From NCBI GenBank assembly GCA_003550325.1, contig QKWP01000264.1:81753-145752 (forward strand): 64,000 bases of DNA, in the 5' to 3' direction. Below the pieces are notes generated by a model. That model had not been told where the DNA came from, searched no databases, and worked only from the letters and a program-made list of their open reading frames with translations. How positions within the stretch are numbered: the first letter of the stretch is position 1; every line of letters starts with the position of its first letter. A program made the position numbers and the translations under genes. Below, piece after piece: positions 32,792 to 44,158 of this stretch. Source of the DNA: Gigaspora rosea. Its lineage: Eukaryota > Glomeromycota > Glomeromycetes > Diversisporales > Gigasporaceae.

Positions 32792-34009
32792 AAAAACGTT
32801 TTTTTTGTAATTAAAATTTCCTAAGCCAGTTGCATTATCAGAAATGAAGTTTCTGATTGTAAACATATGAAACAAGATTAATACCTCGTGATTTTGATGC
32901 AATAATTAGAATATTAATTAATTTATATATATTTCTTATAATTATGATGGCTTTCAATTGACTGTAAACTACATTACTGTTATCATATACAATAATTAAT
33001 AACAACCGAATATGTCAACAAAGAATTTGCCAAAGATGAGAATGGAAGTATTTTTTTCGTATACTATGGTAAAACTTATATTATTACGACAAAATTTTGC
33101 TCAGTATTATAAAAAGTTTTTTTGTGCCTAAAGAATCTAATTTCTAAAACCGTACTTTATAGTTCTTTTCGAACTAGCCTTAATAAATTAAAAATTATAA
33201 TAGCTAGCACATAAAATTAACTTAGTTTCTAGATCAGCCAATTTTTAAAAAAATAACTTAGTCGATTTAATTAAATAAAGTTAGGCGCGAAGCCCCACAT
33301 GATCATGTACTAATTTCTAAACAATGTTTGATAAAGATTCTGATCTTTAGCCCTTTCTTGAAATGTTTAATTTCAGAAAAAAATTGAATCTGTTAAACAG
33401 GCAAATCCGATAAGTTATTGAAGAAATTATTTTGCTATTGGTATAAAAATGGTTAGATCATCATATTATTGCTACATAAGTTTGATACGTGCCATCTTTC
33501 GTCAGTTTTGTCATCTTTCGTAAATTTTATCGTTTCGTCATTTGGGATTTTAGGTGACGAAAGACGAAATTAAATTTTGCTTTCATCGGCGCGAAGCCTT
33601 CAGGTTTCGCCTAACAACAATAGATGGATAATCATTGGGGTCACAGCAATTTGAAAAACGCGATAAAAAAAGGACAAAATTCAATTGCTTTTTAAATAGA
33701 ATTTTGATTTTTAATCTTTTATATGTGGAGCTACGATATTTTATCTTTGCAAATTTCATCCTAAAACCTTGAATAACTAAGATTATCCGTTTAAATATCG
33801 CGAAAAATTATTATAATGCATAAACAAAATTGTAATAAATTTATACAATATGAATGACATAAAGACTTGGTTTACATAGATCTGTGCCTGATATTGAACT
33901 TCTTTATTGTTACATATTTTGAACAGCTACAGTTAATATTAGTGGTTGCTCTCACACAAAAAATTTTACCCACGTGTTTTGTGTTCCAGCTCTCCCAAAA
34001 AAATCCCAC
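32792..34009. other. Non-coding AT-rich stretch
   Basis: No gene recognised. A candidate element at 33280-33615 is listed separately. The interval 33485-33580 repeats 'tttcgtca' and 'gacgaaag' motifs. Confidence 0.45.
33280..33615. mobile_element. Candidate MITE with GTTAGGCG ends
   Basis: Left 'gttaggcgcgaagcc' and right 'ggcgcgaagcc...ggtttcgcctaac' are imperfect inverted ends about 336 bases apart. No target duplication found, so tentative. Confidence 0.45.
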
Positions 34010-34024
34010 GTGCTACTGATTTTT

Positions 34025-34852
34025 TTTTTAACCTGGCGACTTGGTCGTTGTCTGGACTCTGGTGGCGTCAATTTTATTAAATCTTATTCAATGTGACCTT
34101 CCTAATATGCAAGGTCCCTTATCATGAGGACCCAAAGGGCGCCCCTACATCTTTTATTACATGACCTATTTCCAATTTATCTGAACAGTCTATGGACCGT
34201 CTGTACCTCCCTAATTCCATACTCAGTCTTCCTGAATCATCCTATTCTTACCTTGCCCATCCGGCAGCGTTCTCATCTTCTGACCCAATTCAATCTTTCC
34301 GGAAATTTTTATCCTGGATCAGAACAGGATTACTCTACTTTCCATCCATCTCTTTTATGGGGAGCTGCAATGTAATTGGCTTCTTTGATAGTCCATACCA
34401 TGGTGCTCAGTATTTTCCTTCCATCCCCACCTTCTCGAAGCTTCTTCGGTCATCCTTCTGTTTTGGGTGAGGGCAGGTCCTCCTAAGCACAGATCCTGCA
34501 ATCCCTTTCTTCATTCAGTTAGTACAACATACCTCTAGATTGTTCGCAACCTGATTATATCCAGATGACCTATTTGCAACTGGAGGGTTTAACTGGAACT
34601 GTTCTAATTCTCTTTCAACTGGAATTTCACCAGAAGTATCCAAATTACACTTTAACTGGATTTCCACCGGAGGTATTCTATTACTGTGAATGATTCACCA
34701 ATCATGGTTCTAGCATCCTAGTTCAACTCATCTGTCTTATGACCTTATATAGTTATCTTTTGTTCTCTGTAGAGCTTGAACTGGTGACCTTACAGTTGAA
34801 AATGGCTAATAACCCAGGAGCACAACCACTATGCTATTGACCCATGGGTCCT
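34025..34852 (-). mobile_element. SINE-like element (family A), tRNA-like head
   Basis: Minus orientation. The 5' head (about 34770-34850) contains a Pol III A-box-like tagcatagtgg and a B-box-like agttcaagctc about 45 bases apart. The 3' end is an A run (T run at 34020-34029 on the plus strand). An exact 15-bp target duplication, gtgctactgattttt, flanks it (34010-34024 and 34853-34867). The body shares 'tgtacctccctaattccata'-like sequence with 48001-48716. There is no reverse transcriptase, so mobilisation must use LINE machinery. Confidence 0.88.
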
Positions 34853-36789
34853 GTGCTACTGATTTTTAAACAAAATTAACTAAATTTTTTTTATTTTCTT
34901 TTTTCTTTTTTTATCATTCTTTGGTGCTTTTTACATTGTTCTTTTTTCATTCTTTTGGTGCTTTTTATGTTATTCTTTTGGTACTTTTTATGCCAGGAAC
35001 AGAATGATATAAAATCATGAAGTATATAGCAAGTTAAGTAGCATGGGTTCACAAAATCTTATATATGATTGGACAATATGCTAAATGTGTAAAATGTGAA
35101 TTTTTGCACTTAAATAACATAGTATGCATCACATAGTACTATATTTATCTGTTGTATAAGAATTTTTAACCAACATTGCTCTAGATCTCACTTATAGTGC
35201 ATGATGATACTATATAAAAATATTTTTATTATTATCTATCTCTTTATTGATTTCTTAATATTGTAAACTATAATGCTATAACAAGTTTTGGACAGTAAAC
35301 TCAGTATAGCTTTGCTGAATTTGGGTAATTCTATTATTTTAATTAATTATGTGCTGGGATTACTAGTTCTTAACAACTGAGGTTGGACAGATTTAATAGG
35401 ACCCTGAAGAACTCTGATATAGCTTAGAGGTTACTAAAAAAAGAAATTTTGCATAGAAATTCATCAAATGTTGCATTTTTATATAGCAATTTTTTTTTAA
35501 ATTTTGGCCTATTTTATATGCCTATTTGGCTAATATTATACAAACTCAGATCTGAGTTGTATCAAAGTTATTTAAGATCCTGATTTAATAGCCTTTTTAT
35601 ATATGAAAGGTATAGTTAAAGGCCCTAACTTGGTATGTATATATTTTGTATTAGACAATCTGCTTTATCTTAGAAACTTAAACTATTTGTTTGATTTTTT
35701 GTAATAATTTCAATGCCTATAGACATCTAATGATTAAAAAAATTTACTTTTTGAAGATTATACTTTAACTGAACTTTAATTTGTTAATAGAAAAAAATTT
35801 TAATACTGTATTATAAAATGGCTATTGTTTTAGATCAAGAGGCTTTATTGATTATTATTGCAAGCCCAAAAGCATAGCCATAGTTTTTAATTGGACAAGC
35901 TGATAAGCTGATTCCACATAAATTAACATGTGAAGGTGAATAAGTACAATTGTTAATGAATTTAATTAATTGCCTGTTCAGGCTAATATCTAATTATTAG
36001 CTATTGCCCAAACTTAATATGATAAGAGCACAGCACAGATTTTCATACCAGAATCTTGTATAGAATCCCACCATTTTGTGGTGGCTTAAAACTTTAATTC
36101 AAATTTGGCCTGCTTTATGCAGTGTGGGAAACCACCAGCTGATGCTATACAATGCAAATTCAGCTAATGACAATAATACCCAGTACAATTATTTGCTAGT
36201 TCTGGATGTATATCCCATCTTGGTTTGTATATTGACTGCACTGATGTATGCTATAATGTCATGATAAAAAATCATGCAATAAAGGTTAATATCTAGCATC
36301 ATTTGCTAAAGGCACCCAAATCATGTATGTTTAATACTTTTTGATTTGTTTATTTGTTTTTACAACTAAATGGCTGTGTGCTATAAAGTTACTAATTTTT
36401 TAATTGCTTTTTTGTAAATAAATTTAAGCTAGTATTTATGGATAATTATATAATTTTATTGCTAAAAAAATATAATAATAAATAGTAATTAAAATATTGT
36501 TAGGTGGTTGAAAATTTGAAAAAAATACATAGTAAAAATAAACAATCTTTTTCAAATTTTTGTTTTTTTCCAACTACAATCTCTTAATGTATTCTATAAT
36601 TGTGAAAATTTAATTCATTAATACTGTTCAATCTTTATTAAAGCACAGCTTAATTTTTAATTATTAAGCCAACAATTAATACAATTTATATAATTATTCT
36701 AGTTGTAAGCAACAAAAATATATAAATTATGTAAACTCATTTCAGGTTTAGCATAACAATGTTATGCAGCTACTTATATTATTATGTCA

Positions 36790-37215
36790 GTAAATTTATG
36801 TTTTTTTTATGCTTTTTATGCATTCTTTTAATGCTTTTTATGCATTTTTTTTGATGCTTTTTATTCAATCTTTTGATGCTTGTTTTATCATTCTTTAGTA
36901 ACTTTTTTGTCATTTTTTTAGTGCTTTCCTCATTGTTTTTTAGTACTTTTTTTGTTATTCTTTTAGTATTTTTTATTATTCTTTCAGTACTTTTTCCATC
37001 TTTTTTATGCTTGTTATATTATTCTTTGTGCCATTTTTGTCATTTTTTCAGTGCTTCTCTTATCATTTTTTGGTACTTCATTTGTCATTTTTTTTAGTAT
37101 TTTTTTATTGTTTTTTTAGTGCTTTTTCCATTATTCCTTTAGTGCTTTTTTGTTGTTTTTTCTATCCTTTTTTCAATGTTTTTTTGAAGTTTCTTTTGAT
37201 GCCGTAGTGCTTTTT
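36790..37215. repeat. T-rich minisatellite, GCTTTTTATGCATTCTTTT units
   Basis: Imperfect units of about 22-30 bases with a 'tgctttttatgcattctttt'-type core, repeated at least 14 times. A smaller block of the same motif lies at 34905-34995. The Phe/Leu/Ser-rich frames across it come from the repeat. Confidence 0.85.
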
Positions 37216-37219
37216 TTAT

Positions 37220-37400
37220 TGTCCATTTATTCTAACATTAAAATTAATATTAGTATTAATATTTGTACAAATGTTAGTATTAATGCTTATAAAAATATTA
37301 GTAATAATATTTATATGAACATTCATGTAAATGTTAACATGAACATTTATATAAACATTAGTATAAACATTTATATGAACATTTGTATTAGTATTGGTAT
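37220..37400. repeat. ATTAGTATTAA/ACATTTATATA minisatellite
   Basis: Units of about 12 bases alternate 'attagtattaat', 'atttgtacaaat' and 'atttatatgaac'. The same style of repeat recurs at 40460-40580. The Asn/Ile-rich reading (NISINIYMNI) is an artefact. Confidence 0.8.
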
Positions 37401-38232
37401 TGTAATAAAAAAATCATATATAGTAAATGAGTTTTTTAAAAAAAGTAAAATAAACAAAAGCTTCAAGGGTAGAGGGTATGTAGATTATTTATTAAAGATG
37501 TTAAATTGCTCAAGCAGTTTGGTTTATGCTTGAAGCATACCTGCTTGGATACTGAAGCAGACTGAACTAGTTTTTACAAACCAGTTAATATAAGCATGCT
37601 TATATAAGCATATTTTATATAAGTAAACTTGTATAATAAAAATATCAAATTGCTCAAGCAATTTATTTTATATTTAATCATTCTTACTTTGATACTAAAA
37701 CAAATTAAACTAGTTTTTATTAAAATTGTTTAAAATACCAAAAAACTAAATTTTAATAGTTATGCCCAATATATAAAAAATTAAAAGAACAATATTATTA
37801 ATTTAAAATTTATATATTATAAAAAAAACTCAAAATAATTATAATTTCAAAGAATTAACCTTATATATATAAATATTATTTTGAAATAATAATTCTAAGT
37901 TTTATTAGAGTTAAAATAAATACTAAGTTAGTATAAGGTTAGATATTAGCATATTATAGTTATTTTGATTTAATTTGGTATTTGATATTTAAATTATATT
38001 TAGAATTATATATTTACAGGATTGTGATTTCCAGAATTGTAATTATTCAGAAGTTATTAAAACATATAAAAAATTATTTATAAAAATTTTCAAATTTTGA
38101 TCTAGTTGGGTTATAAGAACCAATAATTAACTTTGTATAGCTATTATAACAAAAATTTAATTGTTAAATTATTAACAAATAAAGCCAATAAATATATATC
38201 CTTAGAATTTATTTGAAGCATATTTGCTTTAA

Positions 38233-38765
38233 TTGATGATCTGGATAAGATCAGCAGAATTACTATATTGGGACAATAGTAAATTTTGGGGATAAGTACA
38301 ATATAAACTTTTATTATATGCTGAAATCTGGCGCCACTCCAATGAAAAGTATTTTTTAAGTTAACAGCTCATGTCAATTAATTGAAAGTTGTAGAGCTCA
38401 CTGAGGCGCATCTAACGGTGGTTAGATCATCCAAATCGGCCCAGTGGATGGCAAGATATCGTTGAAAAACGATTGTCTAACTATGTAAAATTCCATGTAA
38501 AAAAAACTAAAAATTTTATATAGTCGGCCAATCGTTTTTCGATGATATATTGTCATCCACTGGGCCGGTTTGGATGATCTAACCGCCATTAGATGCTGCT
38601 CAGTGAGCTCTACAACTTTCAATTAATTGACACGAGCTGTTAACTTGATAAAAAAATATTTTTCATTGGAGTAGCGCCAGATTTGAGCATATAGTTAATA
38701 TCATAGGATTTTTGCCCCAAATCCTAATATGTAAATTGTGCTGATCTTATCTGGATCAGCAATTA
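38233..38765. repeat. Near-perfect palindrome, ~530 bp
   Basis: The outer arms pair 'gatctggataagatcagca' with its near complement; the inner arms pair 'aaatctggcgccactccaat', 'caattaattgaaagttgtag' and 'cccagtggatg' with their complements. The spacer is only about 50 bases near 38490. A single strand could form a hairpin of roughly 200 or more paired bases. It is probably a foldback transposon. No coding frame is supported. Confidence 0.85.
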
Positions 38766-38976
38766 AACAAATTTAATTAAGCTAATTTAAATCATATTTG
38801 CTTTTTGCAGTATTTAAAAAATTTATAAGCAAACTGTAAAAGTTTGTGCTTGGAATCTGCTTGAGCAGAGTTTATATAAGCATTTTAATATCCCTATTAT
38901 TTATGATATGATTTTAGTAGTACAATGAAATTTTATAATAATGAAAATATGCTATAAATAAAACTTTTTATAGTTT

Positions 38977-39997
38977 TATTTTTTTTATTTTTTTTTTATG
39001 TCAAAGTTCCTGCTCTGGATAAGAGTTTATTTAATCAAGCCTGTGGATCAAGAGCGCCTCTTTGGGAACCCCACATTTGTTACATGAATGAGGATAAAAC
39101 TAGTTACACATACAACTTTTGGTTGTCTAATTAAATTATCTGCCCAAAGGTTCTACACTAGCTGCTATATCTGCAACCCAACTAGGGGTTGTCTATTTAA
39201 ACTCTCTGGTCCAAGCTTCATATGTCAATTCTACTTGTATCGCCGGTACAGCTCTCTGATACATTAGTCAGTTAAAGACAGTCCTGAATGCTAACAACAT
39301 CCTTTTAGGACTAATTTATTCTTGTAGAACACTTGGTAGAGAATTTTCTGTCTCACACAGGTATTACCTACATTTTAGTAACTTACGCATTCACCAAGCT
39401 GAACAATTTGCAGTCAGAGGATACCCTGCAACTACTACCATTACCTACTTCTGCCTTTGTAAGGTTTGCTCCAACTCTGATACCCACTATTACTTTCCTA
39501 TCAGCCCTTTTCTGATATATCCCAGACTTCCAATCCAGTTGGCCCAGAAGGGTCGATCTACTGGCATTAGGTGCCATTATGGTTTTTCTTACCTAGTACC
39601 TACTTCTATAATATAGGTCCTTTTCCTCCAGTTTGATTCTGGCAGCCAAGTTGGTAAACCTTGTTCCTAAGATAAGGTCTGGTTCTCTGGCTCTGGTCCA
39701 ATATTCCGGTTTTGGTAGTACCATCAAAGATCTTTGCTACCTTCTTAGTCGGGACTTGCCAAATGGGTTTTAATTTCTCCAGTTCCTTGAATTTATCTGT
39801 ATCACAAGACACAACTTCGCCCGAAAGCTCCCATTCAAGATAGTGACCAAGAACTACAGGTAATGTACCCAACCAATCGACGGGAAATGGTTACCATAAC
39901 ACAGGTCTTTTTCCAAAAGTGTCACCAGTGGGATTTGAACTCTAGACCTGCCACTTGGTGTAACAACTTACCAACTTCCCTAAGCTGCCACACCCAC
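38977..39997 (-). mobile_element. SINE-like element (family B), full copy
   Basis: The minus-strand head at about 39920-39997 looks tRNA-derived: an A-box-like tagggaagttgg and a B-box-like gagttcaaatccc. The 3' end is A-rich (T runs at 38976-38998). An 11-bp target duplication, ttttatagttt, flanks it (38966-38976 and 39998-40008). It is about 1 kb, long for a SINE. The 3' third matches window positions 165-300. Frames up to 88 codons are not conserved. Confidence 0.85.
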
Positions 39998-40008
39998 TTT
40001 TATAGTTT

Positions 40009-41470
40009 CAATTAATTTAGCCAAAAATTTTATAATATGTAGTACAAAATGCTCTTTTAATAATAGTAAAATTTTAATAAATAAAGTATTTGAAAAATTA
40101 TACTTCTTTATATTATAAAGCTTCTATAGTGGGCTCAAATTTTTTCTGGTTACACAAAATGAAAAATTTTAATTGGTTGATATCATATGATCATTATATT
40201 ATTTTGTAAACAATTTATGATACCCTATCTTTAAGTACAAGTCTCTCAATAAATATTTAACCAATTTTAATGTTTTTACTATCATTAGAATCAGAAAAAT
40301 CTTTTCTACAACTTTATTTAAAAATTTAGAATTAGGTTACTAAACATAATTTCTTTAATTTTAAGCAAAATTTTTACTGTTAGTTTTATATATCACTTCC
40401 CCCACCCTTAAAAACTTATAAATAATTGTTTTTTTCTTGTAAACATTTCAACTTTTTAGTATGAATATTAGTATAAACATTAGTACAAACATTTGTATAA
40501 ATGTTAATACAAATGTGAATTTTAGTACTAATCTTTGTACTAATGTTCATACTTAGATTTGCACTAATATTTGTAAATTTGTTATTTTAGACTATCTAAT
40601 AAAAATACGATAACATGGGGTAAAATTTTTTATAGGCTTTATAGTTAATTATTGATGGTTGCTAAAGCTACTACACCAAGAACACCTCCCGCACAAACAA
40701 ATCAGATTTTAAGATCAGGTGTAACGTGAAATCAAAACAATCGAATTTAGCGTAATAAAGCCTTAACATTAGGTTAGCATTAGGGTAAGGTTTAAAGTTA
40801 GAGCAGTATTATTTACTAAAATTTGATGAGGAATTTTTTTTGTTAGAATACGAAAGGTGGTTTCTTATGCGGCTTTTCGAGAAACAAATGATTTTTTACT
40901 TGTTTTTAATTTTCTTGATCGTGTAATGTTACACTTGATCTTGAAATCTGATATGCTGCGCAGGTGAAATATGACAAATAAAATTGTTTATTTTGATCGA
41001 CACGGATCAGACCGAAGCTTTAACTCTAATCCCAGACTGACCCTTACCCTAACTTTAATTAAAAAGTCAAAAACATAAGACTGGACACAGTTTTAGACAT
41101 CCCCGTATTAGGTATCTAGTATAAGGTTATGTAAAATGACGTACGTATGTACGTACGTACGTGCGTACATAATTTCAAAATAAAGCTTACATAGTAATGC
41201 ATACATCTAACTATGGAATAAAAAGTCGATAAACTTAAAAGATCTTATAAATACGATAACAATTCTTGGGGCATGTGCATATAGAGTCATAGCACATAAT
41301 TAATATATAATCATAGCGTTATAAGATAATATAAAATTTTTTGACGAAAATCTTTTCCGTTTTAGTTTAATAGGGAAATGTGGCTAAAGGAGAAACCAAT
41401 AAAAAAGTCGACTTGTACATATTTTCGGATTGTTTTTCGACCAAGATTAGTACATACTAAAAAAAAAATT
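40009..41470. other. Non-coding stretch upstream of the kinase fragment
   Basis: No gene. Holds the truncated MITE at 40669-40965, an ATTAGTA-type repeat at 40460-40580 and a CGTA microsatellite at 41138-41168 (acgtacgtatgtacgtacgt and on). The promoter of the fragment at 41471 would lie here, but no motif is diagnostic. Confidence 0.5.
40669..40965. mobile_element. Truncated relative of the 3119-3480 MITE
   Basis: The left end 'ctacaccaagaacacctcc' and the inner 'aaatcagattttaagatcag' match the 3.1 kb element. The interior block 'gaaaggtggtttcttatgcg' is shared in opposite orientation. The outermost right end is missing, and the inner right repeat stops near 40960. Confidence 0.75.
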
Positions 41471-41972
41471 ATGGCAAACGTACAAGAAGAATGGCTTGAA
41501 AAAGCCATTTCCGAAGGGCATATTAATTATATCGATTATAATAAATTTACAGACCTTATTGAGATCGGCATTGGAGGTTTTGGAAAGGTTCTTAAATACG
41601 AGTGGAAAGATTGTGAATTAACGGTTGCTCTTAAATGTCTTAAAGTTGATACAAGCATAAATGAAAAAATCATTAAAGATTTTATTAATGAGGTTATAAT
41701 TGTTGTGTTTAAACTATAATGGCATCTTACAACAGAATAACAAATTCTTATAATTAATATAATTAGCTTAAACTATTGCGAAAAGTTTCTTATCATCCAA
41801 ATGTTATTTCATTCTATGGCATAACAAAAGGTAAACAAGTAATTTATATAATTTTTGAAGGTATGCAATGTTAATTATGTTAACCAAATATAATATATTA
41901 GATAACAACGGATATTATAATATGATTTTACAATACGCTGACAACGGAACTTTAAGAGAATACTTAATGGCA
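41471..41972 (+). pseudogene. Truncated TKL kinase, canonical 5' exons
   Basis: Exon 1 (41471-41692) starts MANVQEEWLEKAISEGHINY, with glycine loop IGIGGFGKV and VALKCLKV. Exon 2 (41767-41830) encodes LKLLRKVSYHPNVISFYGIT (alpha-C to beta4). Exon 3, from 41902, encodes YYNMILQYADNGTLREYL. After LMANFT the sequence joins array-unit DNA (AAAGTATATGGGTTAACC) in the wrong frame and stops. The C-lobe is absent. The intron positions differ from array units: this gene keeps an ordinary kinase exon structure. The array gene B therefore begins at a recombination scar. Confidence 0.8.
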
Positions 41973-42400
41973 AATTTTACAAAGTATATGGGTTAACCCA
42001 AAACACAACTACTAATGAGTATTTGTTAGTATTTGATAAATTTCAATCCAAAAGAAAATATAATAATGGGAAATGTGCACATTGTAATCGATATAACACT
42101 TCGCGAGCATGGTGTCAGACATGTGATCCCCAGAGAACAGCTCAAGGCTGGACTAGCGGAAATAAGGATATTGATGAGTGCATTAGAGGATTTCAATTTA
42201 AAGTTACAAATTATGAAAATATGATCGAATGGATTCCTTTTAATAAATTAAATAATATTCAAGAGAATGGTGATGAATTTTTAGCAAATTGGTTAGATGG
42301 TATACAAATAGTTTCTGGATACACAAAATCACGTAAGTCATATATAATTGACCTTAAAACATTACATAGTTCTCAGAATACAATGGATCTGTTAGACGAG
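41973..42400 (+). pseudogene. Array unit B1 (5' end lost at the junction)
   Basis: Begins at KVYGLTQNTTTNEYLLV; the first ten residues of a unit are replaced by the upstream fragment. Then CAHCNRYNTSRAWCQTCDP, GWTSGNKDIDEC, ENMIEWIPFN, NGDEFLANWLDG, IDLKTLHSSQN and LLDE before GTAAGA. Confidence 0.8.
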
Positions 42401-42522
42401 GTAAGATGTCAGATAAAATCTATATTTAATTTAACATTATCATGTGTATATGCTTATAAATTATATTTAAATTACCATTATCATGTGTATATGCTTATAA
42501 ATTATATTTATCTCCTAATAAG

Positions 42523-42987
42523 TTTAAGAATTATATAAACGTTAATGAATTTAAAGTATATGGGTTAACCCAAAGCACAACTACTAATGACTATATGTTG
42601 GTATTTGATAAGTTTCATACCAAAAGAAAATATTATAATGGGGAATGTACACATTGTAACCGATATAACATATCGCCAGCATGGTGTCAGACATGTGACC
42701 CTCAGAGAACGGCTAAAGTATGGGCAAGTGGAAATAAGAATATTGATGATTGCATTAAAGAATTTCAACTTGATGTCACAGAATATGAGAATGTGATCGA
42801 ATGGATTCCTTTTAATAGATTAGACATTATTCAAAAGAATGGTGACGAATTTTTAGCAACTTGGTTAGATGGTATACGAAAATTTTATGAAAAAGAAGAC
42901 AATACATACAGACTAACACGTAAGAGCCATATAATTAACCTTAAAACATTACATAGTTCTCATAATTCAATAGTTTCGTTAGAAGAG
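42523..42987 (+). CDS. Array unit B2
   Basis: 155 codons, open, FKNYINVNEFKVYGLTQS to ...VSLEE. CTHCNRYNISPAWCQTCDP; GWTSGN is altered to VWASGN. The sequence after the last Glu is ATAAGA where other units have GTAAGA, so the splice donor is apparently lost. The frame reads about 27 codons into the intron before a stop. Confidence 0.75.
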
Positions 42988-43072
42988 ATAAGATATAAAA
43001 TAAACTATATTTATTTATTAACATGTATATCCTTATTTTATGTACTGTACTTATATTCGCCTATTTAATAAG

Positions 43073-43540
43073 CTTAAGAAATATTTAAAGGATTACAAAT
43101 TTAAAGTATATGGGCTAACTCAAAACACAACTACTAATGAGCATATGTTGGTGTATGATAAATTTCATTCCAAAAGAAGTTCTAAGAATGGAGTATGCGC
43201 AAATTGTAGACGATATAACACATCTAAAGTTTGGTGCCAGACGTGTGACCCTCAGAAAACTACTCAAGGATGGACAAGTGGAAATAAGAGTATTAGTGAT
43301 TGCATTAAAGAATTTCAACTTAATTCTACTGAATATGAGAGTGTGATCGAATGGATTCCTTTTAACAGACTAGGAAACATTCGGAAGATTAGTGATGATA
43401 AATTTTTTAATGTATTTCAAGCAACTTGGTTAGATGGTAAACGATCAATAATAAGAGACAAACAATCACGCACACCGCCATATTTGGTTGAACTTAAATG
43501 TTCGTTTGATTCGCGGAATTCGTTAGGTTTTTTGAAAGAA
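43073..43540 (+). CDS. Array unit B3
   Basis: 156 codons, open, LKKYLKDYKFKVYGLTQN to GFLKE, donor GTAAAC. CANCRRYNTSKVWCQTCDP. The loop region is longer, NIRKISDDKFFNVFQATWLDGKR in parts (KISDDKF, VFQATWLDGK), a step closer to a genuine glycine loop in length but without its glycines. Confidence 0.8.
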
Positions 43541-43608
43541 GTAAACTAAATATTATAGTTATCTCATATTCTGATAAACATACGTTAATGATTTATATTT
43601 TATTCAAG

Positions 43609-44082
43609 TTTACAAATCAAATAGAAATAGAAAGAGATGTTACTAAAATATACGGAATAACACAACTCACGACTACTGGAGAATATATGATGGTATATGA
43701 AAATGCAATTAGCAACTATGACAATGATAATTTTGCTTTTAAAAGAAATTATTGGAATGGCAAATGTACAAATTGTAGTCGATTTAATACTTCAACAAAT
43801 TGGTGTCAGTCATGTGATCCATTTATAAAAACTCGGGAATGGACAAGTGGAAATAAAGATATTGATGATTGTATTAAAGAATTTCAACTTAATGCAACTG
43901 AACATAAGAAAGCAATTGAATGGATTCCATTTGAAAAATTAAATGTCATAAACGAGATAGGTAAAGGAGGCTTTGGCACCGTATATTTAGCCAATTGGCA
44001 ACAAAACATTTCACATTCTACTAAGGTAGCGCTTAAGACATTACCTGGATCAAAGAAAAATTCTAATGATTTTCTAAAAGAA
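43609..44082 (+). CDS. Unit B4: glycine-loop N-lobe exon (intact)
   Basis: 158 codons. FTNQIEIERDVTKIYG, then CTNCSRFNTSTNWCQSCDP, WTSGNKDIDDC, HKKAIEWIPFEK, the glycine loop IGKGGFGTVYLANW (about residues 120-133) and VALKTLPGSKK. Donor GTAAGT; acceptor CAAG. It is the intact counterpart of A8 and shows what was lost there. Confidence 0.85.
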
Positions 44083-44158
44083 GTAAGTAAAAAACCATAT
44101 TTTATTATCTTTCTATGGCAAATTGCGTCATAAATTACATAGGAAATTTTTTTATTAG

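Larger units (their letters stand above)
34868..38232. other. Long AT-rich non-coding stretch
   Basis: No supported gene. It contains the 'gctttttatg' minisatellite (first block 34905-34995, main block 36790-37215) and an ATTAGTATTAA-type repeat at 37220-37400. The frames at 34.1-34.5, 36.0 and 36.9-37.5 kb are low-complexity or retroelement-derived. Confidence 0.5.

Noticed and set aside
34124..34470. Two overlapping frames of 83-92 codons
   Set aside because: They lie antisense within the SINE-like element and are broken in its second copy at 48.1 kb.
36873..37533. Phe/Leu- and Asn/Ile-rich frames that look like membrane proteins
   Set aside because: Generated by T-rich and ATTAGT minisatellites; hydrophobicity follows from composition.
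39920..39997. Possible functional tRNA gene on the minus strand
   Set aside because: A-box and B-box-like motifs are present, but it forms the head of a 1 kb element with poly(A) and a target duplication; no convincing full cloverleaf was traced.
41138..41168. CGTA-rich stretch considered as a regulatory site
   Set aside because: It is a simple ACGTACGT microsatellite with no conserved partner near the other kinase genes.
42565..42768. 67-codon antisense frame (MKFFNAIINILIS...) recurring opposite many array units
   Set aside because: It mirrors the conserved sense codons of the cysteine module; sense-strand conservation, motifs and splice sites explain it fully.
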